Shown one piece after another: positions 5,850-12,817 of a stretch of 13,501 bases of DNA. Positions within the stretch are counted from its first letter, which is position 1; the number at the start of each line of letters is the position of its first letter. This DNA comes from Anaerolineae bacterium (GTDB taxonomy: Bacteria > Chloroflexota > Anaerolineae > JAFGEY01), in assembly GCA_016931365.1 (NCBI GenBank), contig JAFGEY010000345.1, positions 1 through 13,501 on the forward strand, given 5' to 3'. The position numbers and the translations under genes are program-made. The notes below the pieces were generated by a model. It made no database searches, was not told the origin of the DNA, and saw nothing but the letters and a program-made list of their open reading frames with translations.

Positions 5850-8800
5850 ATGTCGGCATATTGGTCACAATTTATGGACACCAACGATATATTTGACCTC
5901 TCTTCGATCCCCTTGGCCGATCCCAACGCGGCGGGGCGCTGTCTGCGCCGCATCGGCGGTGGGCCGCAAAAAAATGCTTTGCTCGACGCGCTCTGGCCGC
6001 ACCTGAACGGTGCCCTGTCTCATGCCGCTAACCCCGACCGCGTGCTGGTCAGCCTGGAACGGTTCCTTGCCCGTGCGGACGTGGCCCACGCGGACGTGGG
6101 AGACGCGGACGTGGCCCACGCGGACGTGGGAGACGCGGACGTGGCCCACGCAGACGTGGGAGACGCGGACGTGGCCCACGCAGACGTGGGAGACGCGGAC
6201 GTGGCCCACGCAGACGTGGGGGGGGCGGATCAAGAGAGTGGCTCGATCGAAATGCTGCGCTATATGGCTGACACGCCACGTGTGGTCGAGGTTCTGATCA
6301 CACTCTTGGCTGGAAGCCGCTTTCTGACCGAGATTTTGCTGCGCCACCCCGATTATCTGCCCCAACTCGTCGCCCACCGCGAGATCGCCCAGGCCAAGAC
6401 GCTGGATCAGTTCTGCGAAGCGGCGCAGGCTTGCACTCTGGAGGGTGAAGCGGCCGACCGCCTCGATGCCTTGCGCCGCTACCAACGCTGGGAACTGCTG
6501 CGCATCGGCGCGTGTGATTTGCTCGGCCTGCTCGATCTGCGCGCCGTCACCGAACAGCTTGCGCACCTCGCCGACAGTGTGATTCGCACATGTCTCGACG
6601 TCGCGGCGGGACAATCGGGCACATCGGTCGATGGTTTTGCCGTGCTGGCGATGGGCAAACTGGGCGGCAACGAGCTCAATTACAGCTCGGACATCGACCT
6701 GGTTTTCATTGCCCAGGCCACGTCCACCGGCTATTTTCGCCTCGGCGAGCGGCTGATCGATGCCCTGACTCGCACCACGCCGGAGGGATTTCTGTACCGC
6801 GTTGACATGCGGCTGCGCCCTTGGGGCCAATCCGGGCCGCTGGTCACATCGCTCGAAGGCCACCTCAAATACTTGGCCCAAACTGCGCGTCACTGGGAAA
6901 AACAGGCCCTGCTCAAAGCGCGTACCGTCGCCGGAGACACGGCCATCGGCGCGGCCTTTTTGCAGCAGGTCGAACCGCTGATTTTTAACACGTTGCCTTT
7001 TAACGAACAGGCCCAGGCCATCCGCAGCGACGTGAAAGGGATCAAGGATCGCACCGAAAGCTACCTGCGCGAGCGCGGACGCAACTGGGGTGAGGTCAAA
7101 CTCGGCGAAGGCTCGATTCGCGACGTCGAATTTGTGGCCCAATACCTGCAACTGATCCACGGCGCCGACCATCCCGAGGTGCGCAGCCGCAATACCCTTG
7201 ACGCGCTGAATAAACTCACGTCGAACGGGCTACTGACCATCCGGGAACACCGCATCCTGAGCAGTGGTTATACATTCTTGCGCACCGTCGAGCATCACCT
7301 GCAAATGCTCGACTATCGCCAGACCTACACTCTGCCCAAGGACCGACGCGACCTGATCCATCTGGCACAGCGGCTTGGTTTTGCAGGCCCCAATGCCGAT
7401 CAGCCCTTCCTGGCCCGCTATGACGAGCATCGCACGGCGATCCGTGCGGTGTACCTGTACCACCTGGGGAGCAAACCGATGACGACAAGCGAGTCTTTGC
7501 CCGACACATCAACGTCAACGCCAAACATAGCTCACCATATGGCGCGAATGGATCCGTCTTATGTCCAAGCCTTCACCGAGGCCGAAATCGCCCGGCACGC
7601 GCAGCTCGCCGAACAACTGGACAGCGATCACCTGGTCGAAATCAGCGCCGAACCGCTCCAGGACGGACGTTGGCGGGTGACTGTGATCGCCTTTGACTAC
7701 CCCGGCGAGCTGTCGCTGATCTGCGGGCTGCTCTTTGTTCACGGGTTCAGCATTCTCGACGGTGACGTGTTTACCTATGAACCTCAAATCACGCCGCTGG
7801 CCGGACGCGCTGGCCGGCGCAAGGTAGAAATCGGCGGGGCGCGGCGCAAAATCGTCGACGTGTTCACCGTGCGCCCGATGCGCGGTGCGGAGATCGCCGC
7901 TATCCTGGCCGGGCAAACCTGGCAGCGCTACGCCGATGACCTCGAGTCGCTGCTGCGTCTGACACACACAGGCAATGAACAGGACGCGCGCGGCGAACTG
8001 GCCAAACGCGTCGCCGCATCTTTCCAGGGCATCGAACGCGGCGAAACTACACTCTACCCCATCGAGATCGCCATCGACAACGAGATTTCAGAACAATATA
8101 CGGTGATGTGCATCGACACGCAAGACACCGTTGGCTTTTTATATGAATTGACCAATGCCCTGGCCGTCAGTCGCATCTATATTGCGCGCGTGATGGTCGA
8201 ATCAGAAGGCAATCGCGTCCACGATACGCTCTATGTCACCGACGCCGCCGGCGACAAAATCGTCGCGCCCGAAAAACAACGCGAACTGCGCGCCGCCACG
8301 GTGTTGATCAAACATTTCACCCGCCTGTTGCCGCACTCGCCCAACCCGGAATCGGCCCTGATCCATTTCCGGCAGTTTGTGGGGCAGATGTTCCAGCGCC
8401 CCGACTGGCCCGACGAGTTTGCCTCGCTGGAGAATGTGCAGGTGCTCGAACGGCTGGCGCGCTTGCTCGGCGTGAGCGACTTTTTGTGGGACGACTTTTT
8501 GCGCATGCAGCATGCCAATCTCTTTCCCGTCGTCCGCGACGCCGACGCATTGCACACGGTCAAATCACGTGCGCAGTTGCAGGCCGAGTTGGAAACCGCC
8601 CTCAGCGCCGTCCACAGCGGACCGCAGCTGCCGCGGCTCGACGCCGCGTGGCGGCAGGTGGTGAATGATTTCAAAGACCGTGAAATGTTTCGCATCGATA
8701 TGCGCCACATTTTGGGGCATACGCAGGAATTTGGCGAATTTTCGGTTGAATTGACTCACCTGGCTGAAGTCGTGGTCAATTCGACGTATCATCTGTGCCA

Positions 8801-9704
8801 CGAAGACCTGCGTATTGTTTACGGTTCGCCCTGCTTGAGCGACGGCAGTCCAAGCGAGATGACCGTCTGTGCGTTGGGCAAGTGCGGAGGATGGGAGCTT
8901 GGGTTTGCCTCAGACATCGAGTTGATGTTTATTTATGCGGGGAATGGCAAAACGATGGGGCCGCAAACCATCACCACTGCCGAATTTTACGAAAAAGTGG
9001 TGCAAGAGTTTGTCAGTTCGATCCACGCCAGGCGGGAAGGCATTTTTGAGATCGATCTGCAACTGCGTCCCTATGGCAAATCAAGCAGCATGGCCGTTTC
9101 ATTGGAATCTTTTCGCCGCTACTTTGTCTCCGACGGCCCGGCCTGGGCCTACGAGCGACAGGCATTGGTCAAGCTGCGTCCGGTCGCCGGAAATCCTGAC
9201 CTGGGCCAGGAAATAGTGCGCCTGCGCGACCAGTTTGTTTATACCGGGCAGCCTTTTGACGCGAACACCATGCGCGCTATGCGCGAGAGGCAAATCCGCC
9301 ACCTGGTGACGGGTGGCACATTCAATGCCAAGTTCAGTCCCGGCGGCCTGGTCGATGTGGAATACCTGGTACAGGGCTTGCAAATCACTCACGGACACCG
9401 CGATCCGACACTGCGCGTCACCAACATTCGCAAAGCAATGGCCGCCTTGTTTACGGCGGGCATCCTCACCGAAAGCGATTACAGCCAGCTCCGGCGCGCG
9501 CACACTTTTTTGCGTTGGTTGATCGACGGGCTGCGCATGGTGCGCGGCAATGCCAGAGACCTGACTGTTCCTCCTGCTGACAGTGAGGCCTTTGCCTATC
9601 TCGCGCGACGGCTGCGCTATGGAGACGATATCGCGCGGCTACAGGCTGACCTGGAAGAACATACCTCGCGCGTACAGGCACTCGGCGCGCAACTGCTCAA
9701 GTGA
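5850..9704 (+). CDS. glnE: Bifunctional GS adenylyltransferase/deadenylylase with embedded GlnD-like ACT pair
   Basis: GlnE adds AMP to, and removes it from, the GlnA tyrosine (Y397 here), turning glutamine synthetase down or up. The product is 1284 aa against about 946 in E. coli. In order: an N-terminal segment; ten ADVxx pentapeptides (76-125); the N-terminal half with GSRFLTEILLRHPDYL (155-170), AVLAMGKLGGNELNYSSDID (264-283, metal pair D281/D283) and YRVDMRLRPWGQSGPL; its helical partner domain to about 540; a central region with two ACT domains (about 607-680, DYPGELSLICGLL; and 747-810, ending LYVTDAAGDKI) that resemble the C-terminal glutamine-sensing ACT pair of GlnD; then the C-terminal half with ALGKCGGWELGFASDIEL (D1022, E1024), EIDLQLRPYG and its helical domain. 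No HD domain is seen. The start is uncertain: ATG at 5850 or 5874, neither with a clear ribosome site. The frame is continuous, so this looks like a real fusion and not an assembly join. Confidence 0.93.
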   Translation: MSAYWSQFMDTNDIFDLSSIPLADPNAAGRCLRRIGGGPQKNALLDALWPHLNGALSHAANPDRVLVSLERFLARADVAHADVGDADVAHADVGDADVAHADVGDADVAHADVGDADVAHADVGGADQESGSIEMLRYMADTPRVVEVLITLLAGSRFLTEILLRHPDYLPQLVAHREIAQAKTLDQFCEAAQACTLEGEAADRLDALRRYQRWELLRIGACDLLGLLDLRAVTEQLAHLADSVIRTCLDVAAGQSGTSVDGFAVLAMGKLGGNELNYSSDIDLVFIAQATSTGYFRLGERLIDALTRTTPEGFLYRVDMRLRPWGQSGPLVTSLEGHLKYLAQTARHWEKQALLKARTVAGDTAIGAAFLQQVEPLIFNTLPFNEQAQAIRSDVKGIKDRTESYLRERGRNWGEVKLGEGSIRDVEFVAQYLQLIHGADHPEVRSRNTLDALNKLTSNGLLTIREHRILSSGYTFLRTVEHHLQMLDYRQTYTLPKDRRDLIHLAQRLGFAGPNADQPFLARYDEHRTAIRAVYLYHLGSKPMTTSESLPDTSTSTPNIAHHMARMDPSYVQAFTEAEIARHAQLAEQLDSDHLVEISAEPLQDGRWRVTVIAFDYPGELSLICGLLFVHGFSILDGDVFTYEPQITPLAGRAGRRKVEIGGARRKIVDVFTVRPMRGAEIAAILAGQTWQRYADDLESLLRLTHTGNEQDARGELAKRVAASFQGIERGETTLYPIEIAIDNEISEQYTVMCIDTQDTVGFLYELTNALAVSRIYIARVMVESEGNRVHDTLYVTDAAGDKIVAPEKQRELRAATVLIKHFTRLLPHSPNPESALIHFRQFVGQMFQRPDWPDEFASLENVQVLERLARLLGVSDFLWDDFLRMQHANLFPVVRDADALHTVKSRAQLQAELETALSAVHSGPQLPRLDAAWRQVVNDFKDREMFRIDMRHILGHTQEFGEFSVELTHLAEVVVNSTYHLCHEDLRIVYGSPCLSDGSPSEMTVCALGKCGGWELGFASDIELMFIYAGNGKTMGPQTITTAEFYEKVVQEFVSSIHARREGIFEIDLQLRPYGKSSSMAVSLESFRRYFVSDGPAWAYERQALVKLRPVAGNPDLGQEIVRLRDQFVYTGQPFDANTMRAMRERQIRHLVTGGTFNAKFSPGGLVDVEYLVQGLQITHGHRDPTLRVTNIRKAMAALFTAGILTESDYSQLRRAHTFLRWLIDGLRMVRGNARDLTVPPADSEAFAYLARRLRYGDDIARLQADLEEHTSRVQALGAQLLK
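6075..6224 (+). repeat. In-frame tandem repeat, 5 x 30 bp (10 x 15 bp), inside glnE
   Basis: Five copies of a 30-bp unit, each made of two related 15-bp halves (GCGGACGTGGCCCAC and GCGGACGTGGGAGAC), encode alternating ADVAH and ADVGD pentapeptides, residues 76-125. Copies 1-2 have GCG and copies 3-5 have GCA at one alanine codon. The last half-unit ends GGGGGG in place of GGAGAC. Units are contiguous with no spacers, so this is not CRISPR. The unit length keeps the reading frame, so copy number can change without breaking the gene. Confidence 0.97.
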
Positions 9705-9707
9705 TTG

Positions 9708-9737
9708 CAGGCATCTTGGTGTGTGCCAAGATGCCTG
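9708..9737 (+). terminator. Hairpin terminator after glnE
   Basis: CAGGCATCTTGG (9708-9719) pairs perfectly with CCAAGATGCCTG (9726-9737) around a 6-nt loop, starting 3 nt after the glnE stop. The tail is only moderately T-rich (CCTTTTCGCTTT). It probably ends the glnE transcript, leaving amtB-glnK to its own promoter. Confidence 0.65.
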
Positions 9738-9756
9738 ATCTCCATCCTTTTCGCTT

Positions 9757-9800
9757 TGGACATTCTGTCCAGAAATTCTGCCTCCCATTTTGTTCAAAAT
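9757..9800 (+). promoter_or_regulatory. Two short dyads upstream of the amtB box
   Basis: TGGACA-TTC-TGTCCA (9757-9771) and ATTTTG-TT-CAAAAT (9787-9800) are 6-bp inverted repeats in the glnE-amtB gap. The second abuts the conserved 21-bp box and is centred about 57 nt upstream of the predicted amtB start. They could be operator sites for an additional regulator. Neither is present upstream of glnA, and chance cannot be excluded for arms this short. Confidence 0.3.
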
Positions 9801-9819
9801 GCCCCATTTGGGTACTGGA
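9799..9819 (+). promoter_or_regulatory. Shared nitrogen-control box upstream of amtB-glnK
   Basis: CCCATTTGGGTACT (9803-9816) lies within a 21-bp stretch matching the glnA box at 19 of 21 positions. The 14-mer ends 22 nt before the TATAAT at 9839-9844, against 23 nt in the glnA promoter. The centre is about 44 nt upstream of the predicted start, the usual position of an activator overlapping the -35 region. Shared sequence and shared spacing argue for a functional site bound by the same regulator. Confidence 0.6.
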
Positions 9820-9838
9820 TTGCACAAGCATCTGGCTC

Positions 9839-9844
9839 TATAAT
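9839..9844 (+). promoter_or_regulatory. Predicted -10 element of the amtB-glnK promoter
   Basis: TATAAT is exact consensus, with no acceptable -35 at 16-18 nt spacing (the nearest TTGCAC is only 13 nt away). The transcription start is predicted near 9851, giving a leader of about 131 nt. A 12-bp perfect palindrome, ATGCACGTGCAT (9855-9866), sits at the very start of that leader. Confidence 0.5.
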
Positions 9845-9981
9845 GAGACTGGTTATGCACGTGCATCTGTCTCCTGCAAATGACCTGTTGCGACGGTGCG
9901 GCTTGAGCACTGCAGGAATCTCACTTCCGTCGGATCAACAGCGATCCACTATCACCGATCAATTTAGGGAGGAGAGTGTAC

Positions 9982-11205
9982 ATGGAGTCCATGAATGCAG
10001 GAGATACGGCCTGGCTGCTCATTTCGTCGGCACTCGTGCTGGTGATGACCCCGGCCCTGGCCTTCTTTTACGGCGGCATGGTTCGCCGCAAGAATATTCT
10101 ATCGACCCTGAACCTGAGTTTTATCATGATCGGCCTGATCAGTATCCAGTGGGTGCTGTACGGGTACAGCCTGTCTTTTGGCTCGGACATCGGCGGGTTG
10201 ATTGGTGGGCTGAATTTTCTGGGCCTTAATGGCGTCGGTGCGACGCCCGGCAGTTATGCGCCCACCATCCCACATCTGGCTTTTGCTGCCTTTCAGATGA
10301 TGTTTGCGATCATCACTCCGGCGCTGATCACCGGCGCGTTTGTCGAGCGTGTGCGGTTCAAGACTTTTTTGCTTTTCAGCCTGTTGTGGGCCACGCTCGT
10401 GTACGATCCGGTCTGTCATTGGGTGTGGGGCGCGGGCGGCATATTAGGCCGGATGGGCACGCTCGACTTTGCCGGGGGCACCGTGGTGCACATTACGGCG
10501 GGTTTTTCGGCGCTGGCCTTTGCGTTGGCCATCGGCGCCAGAAAAGGATTTGGACGCCGCACATTTGAACCGAACAACATCCCCTACAGCGTATTGGGCG
10601 CGGGCCTGTTGTGGATGGGTTGGTTTGGCTTTAATGGCGGCAGTGCTCTCGCCGCCAACGGGCTGGCCGTGCAAGCGGTTGTGACCACTAACACCGCTGC
10701 TGCTGCTGCCGGGCTGGTGTGGATGTTGTTGAGTTGGATCGACGGCAGACCCAGCGTACTCGGCATCGTCACCGGTGCTGTGGTCGGGTTGGTGGCGATC
10801 ACCCCCGGCGCCGGGTTCGTCACCCCTCTGGCCGCGCTGATCATCGGTGCGATCGCCGCGCCGATCAGCTACTATGCAATCAAGTTTATCAAGGGGCGCA
10901 ACCTGGTCGACGAATCGCTGGATGTGTTTGCCTGCCACGGATTAGGCGGCCTGTGGGGCGCGCTGGCGACGGGCCTGTTTGCCACCACGTCGGTCAACCC
11001 CAACGGCGCCAACGGGCTGTTTTACGGCAACCTCAACCAATTCCTGGTGCAGTTGGCCGGCGCGGCGATCGCCATTGTCTTTTCGGTGGTTGTCACCTTT
11101 GTGCTGGCCAAAGTATTGAACAAACTAATCGGCCTGCGTGTTTCTTCTGCCGAGGAAGAGGTCGGGCTGGACATCAGCGAGCACGGCGAGCGGGCCTACG
11201 CCTGA
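9982..11205 (+). CDS. amtB: Ammonium transporter (Amt family)
   Basis: This is a trimeric inner-membrane ammonium channel, 407 aa, with the hydrophobic pattern of about 11 membrane helices. The twin pore histidines are H170 in LDFAGGTVVHI and H319 in DVFACHGLGG. The aromatic gate and vestibule region is visible around AFQMMFAIITPAL (103-115) and CHWVWGAGG (145-153). No cleavable signal peptide is evident: the first helix starts right after a short NAGDTAW segment. A GTG at 9976 is in frame, but it lies 1 nt after the strong ribosome site AGGGAGGAG (9966-9974). The ATG at 9982, 7 nt after it, is the start. glnK follows 31 nt downstream, the classic pair in which unmodified PII plugs the channel. 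Expression is probably nitrogen-controlled through the upstream box. Confidence 0.97.
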   Translation: MESMNAGDTAWLLISSALVLVMTPALAFFYGGMVRRKNILSTLNLSFIMIGLISIQWVLYGYSLSFGSDIGGLIGGLNFLGLNGVGATPGSYAPTIPHLAFAAFQMMFAIITPALITGAFVERVRFKTFLLFSLLWATLVYDPVCHWVWGAGGILGRMGTLDFAGGTVVHITAGFSALAFALAIGARKGFGRRTFEPNNIPYSVLGAGLLWMGWFGFNGGSALAANGLAVQAVVTTNTAAAAAGLVWMLLSWIDGRPSVLGIVTGAVVGLVAITPGAGFVTPLAALIIGAIAAPISYYAIKFIKGRNLVDESLDVFACHGLGGLWGALATGLFATTSVNPNGANGLFYGNLNQFLVQLAGAAIAIVFSVVVTFVLAKVLNKLIGLRVSSAEEEVGLDISEHGERAYA

Positions 11206-11236
11206 GCTGGGCACCCATCAGCGAGGAGAGATACCA

Positions 11237-11605
11237 ATGATCAACAAGATCGAAGCTATTATTCGTGAGGAAAAGCTTCAGGACGTCAAAGATGCCCTGC
11301 GCGACCTCGGTATCGTGGGGATGAACGTCTTTGAGATTCGCGGTCACGGACGCCAGGGCGGTATCGAGCTGACCGGACGCACCGGTACGTATCAGGTAGA
11401 TATGCTGCCCAAATTGCAGCTCAACATCATCCTCAGTGAACACAATGTTGAAAAGACGGTGCAAACCATTCGCCAGGCGGCGATGACCGGCGAACCGGGA
11501 GATGGCATCATCTTTGTATATCCGGCAGAAGACGTGATCCGCATCCGCACTGGCGAGCGTGGCGCTGAGGCCTTGATGTACGAAGGAGATATCGACAGCC
11601 GGTAA
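11237..11605 (+). CDS. glnK: PII nitrogen signal protein (GlnK/GlnB type)
   Basis: This 122-aa PII protein senses ATP/ADP and 2-oxoglutarate and relays nitrogen and energy status to AmtB and other partners. The pattern is complete: MINKIEAIIREEKL N-terminus, VFEIRGHGRQGG before the T-loop, LPKLQLNIIL after it, the B-loop TGEPGDGIIFV and the C-terminal IRIRTGERG. The T-loop keeps a tyrosine (Y52) at the place of E. coli Y51, the uridylylation site, followed by QVDMLPK. The residue matching K40 of E. coli is glycine, so the T-loop is not identical to the proteobacterial one. The start has GAGGAGAG 6 nt upstream of the ATG. It is co-transcribed with amtB and followed by a strong terminator. Whether it is uridylylated, adenylylated or unmodified here is unknown, since no modifying enzyme other than GlnE is in view. 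Confidence 0.97.
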   Translation: MINKIEAIIREEKLQDVKDALRDLGIVGMNVFEIRGHGRQGGIELTGRTGTYQVDMLPKLQLNIILSEHNVEKTVQTIRQAAMTGEPGDGIIFVYPAEDVIRIRTGERGAEALMYEGDIDSR

Positions 11606-11614
11606 TAGGTCGTG

Positions 11615-11650
11615 AACAAAGCGCCAACGCTAGACCGCTGGCGCTTTGTT
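11615..11650 (+). terminator. Terminator after glnK, possibly bidirectional
   Basis: AACAAAGCGCCA (11615-11626) pairs perfectly with TGGCGCTTTGTT (11639-11650), giving a 12-bp stem with a 12-nt loop. On the plus strand the stem ends in TTTGTT and continues TATTTG. On the minus strand the mirrored AACAAA arm likewise gives a T-rich end. It sits between the converging glnK and pentapeptide-repeat genes and can serve both. Confidence 0.8.
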
Positions 11651-11680
11651 TATTTGAACCACGTTTTACCCAGTTCGGTA

Positions 11681-12334
11681 TCATTGCTCCGGTGGCTTCG
11701 GTGGCTGTGGCGGCGGGGGCGGGGACAGCGGCGATGATGGTTTGATTTTAGCGGCCACCAATAACTGATTGCCGTTGGAAAATAGGGAAGTGGTTCGCTC
11801 ACCGTCAGCAACAGCGGCTTCCATCGTCGCTTCTTCCCCCTCGACCTTGTTGCCGCAAAGTTTATAGCCGGCCAGGTCCGCGCCAGCCAGGTTCAAGCCG
11901 GGATAGTACAAATCCTCCAAGTCGGTGTCGGGCAGGTTAGCACCCGACAAATCTGCGTTGGTCAATACCGCGTTGCGCAGATTGGCGTTGCGCAGGTTGA
12001 CTCCCGAAAGATCAGCACCGCAAAGGTCAGTGTTTTCCAGGTCTGCCCCGTGCAGATTGGCTCCGGACAGGTTTGCACCTTCGAGTTTGGCACCTTTGAG
12101 GTTGGTTTCATGCAAATTCGCGGCCCCGACATGGATTGCATTGAGGTCAAGAATGGGTTTTCCCCGAACCTCCTCCCACTCGTTCCCTCCATACGGCTTG
12201 AACGCTTCTTTGCGCTCCCACGCCTTGCCCGCAGACGGTCCGTCCGACACTGCCTCCAGCAACGATTGCGCCTCATCGACTGTGATCTTGCCCTCGGACA
12301 GCATTTCCAAAATCTTGATTCGCTGCTCGCTCAT
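11681..12334 (-). CDS. SHOCT-like/pentapeptide-repeat protein with proline-rich tail
   Basis: The product is 217 aa in three parts. Residues 1-30 (RIKILEMLSEGKITVDEAQS and following) match the short helical hairpin found at the N-terminus of YvlB/LiaX-type and at the end of DUF2089-type proteins. Residues about 70-160 are roughly 15-18 pentapeptide repeats of the A(D/N)Lxx kind (GANLS, GANLH, GADLE, GADLS, NADLS), expected to form a right-handed quadrilateral beta-helix. The C-terminus is proline-rich (PLSPPPPPQPPKPP). No signal peptide or membrane helix is visible, so it is probably cytoplasmic. The start has GGAGG about 7 nt upstream. It follows the DUF2089 gene by 31 nt on the same strand, an evident operon. 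The function is unknown. Pentapeptide proteins can mimic DNA or bind proteins, but nothing here decides that. Confidence 0.85.
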   Translation of the reverse strand: MSEQRIKILEMLSEGKITVDEAQSLLEAVSDGPSAGKAWERKEAFKPYGGNEWEEVRGKPILDLNAIHVGAANLHETNLKGAKLEGANLSGANLHGADLENTDLCGADLSGVNLRNANLRNAVLTNADLSGANLPDTDLEDLYYPGLNLAGADLAGYKLCGNKVEGEEATMEAAVADGERTTSLFSNGNQLLVAAKIKPSSPLSPPPPPQPPKPPEQ

Positions 12335-12365
12335 CGATTTTCCTCCAGATGAATTTCAATTCGAT

Positions 12366-12761
12366 CTATTTTTGGGGTCCGGACCCTTTTAACCGTACCA
12401 ATTGTTCTGCGGCCTGGGCTGCGCTCAACGTGCCCTCACGCACCTGCTGCAAGATGTCTATCTCGCGTTCGGCGATATCGGTCTGCTCGGCTGAGCTTGC
12501 CTCTAGCCCGAGTTCGTCGATCAATTCGTCGATCTGCCGGCGTATGGTCCAGTAAGAGATACCCATCTCGCGCTCCATCTCTTTGACGTTGCCCCGGCAT
12601 TGGAGAAAGGTCAACAAAAAAGATGTGCTTTCAGGCGAAAGCTGGCAAAATGGGCAGGGCGCGTACTGGCCGAGGACAATGGTTCCACAGGCAGCACAGT
12701 TCAGGCGAGTGATCGTCAAATCATTTCCACAAGATGGACATTTTTCGAGGATTTTGCGCAT
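12366..12761 (-). CDS. DUF2089-type zinc-ribbon/HTH protein
   Basis: This 131-aa protein has an N-terminal zinc ribbon (C8, C11, C22, C25, with a further C36/C39 pair), then CRGNVKEMEREMGISYWTIR (55-74) with the following RQIDELIDELGL, a helix-turn-helix typical of DUF2089 proteins, and a C-terminal helical hairpin (EIDILQQVREGTLSAAQAAE, 100-119) of the SHOCT-like type also present in the next protein. It is predicted to be a DNA-binding regulator. The start is placed at the internal ATG (12761), which has GGAG 8-9 nt upstream. The earlier ATG at 12779 has no ribosome site and lies almost at the predicted transcription start. It is the first gene of a two-gene operon with the pentapeptide-repeat protein. 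Autoregulation through the inverted repeat in its promoter is plausible but unproven. Confidence 0.85.
   Translation of the reverse strand: MRKILEKCPSCGNDLTITRLNCAACGTIVLGQYAPCPFCQLSPESTSFLLTFLQCRGNVKEMEREMGISYWTIRRQIDELIDELGLEASSAEQTDIAEREIDILQQVREGTLSAAQAAEQLVRLKGSGPQK
12375..12386. repeat. 12-bp perfect palindrome at the end of the DUF2089 gene
   Basis: GGGTCCGGACCC covers codons just before the DUF2089 stop. It has no loop, so it is a poor terminator. It could be an operator for the downstream gene, 41 nt away, or chance, since it also encodes GSGP. Confidence 0.4.
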
Positions 12762-12788
12762 GTCAAGTCTCCAGTCCAATTTAAATAG

Positions 12789-12817
12789 ATTATACCAAAT
12801 ATTTTTGTAAAAGTCAA
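12789..12817 (-). promoter_or_regulatory. Sigma70-type promoter of the DUF2089 operon
   Basis: On the minus strand TTGACT (12817-12812) and TATAAT (12794-12789) are separated by 17 nt. The predicted start is near 12782, about 20 nt before the chosen ATG at 12761. The surrounding sequence is very AT-rich compared with the flanking genes. Confidence 0.7.

Noticed and set aside
6075..6224. Possible CRISPR array from five 30-bp repeats
   Set aside because: Units are directly contiguous with no spacers and are translated in frame inside GlnE.
5865..7172. 435-codon open frame on the minus strand opposite the 5' part of glnE
   Set aside because: It has no family resemblance, uses the antisense of strongly recognisable GlnE motifs, and is kept open by GC-rich codon bias and the 30-bp repeat, which has no stop in any frame.
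9976..9978. GTG as an alternative amtB start
   Set aside because: It lies 1 nt after the ribosome site, too close. The ATG at 9982 is 7 nt away.
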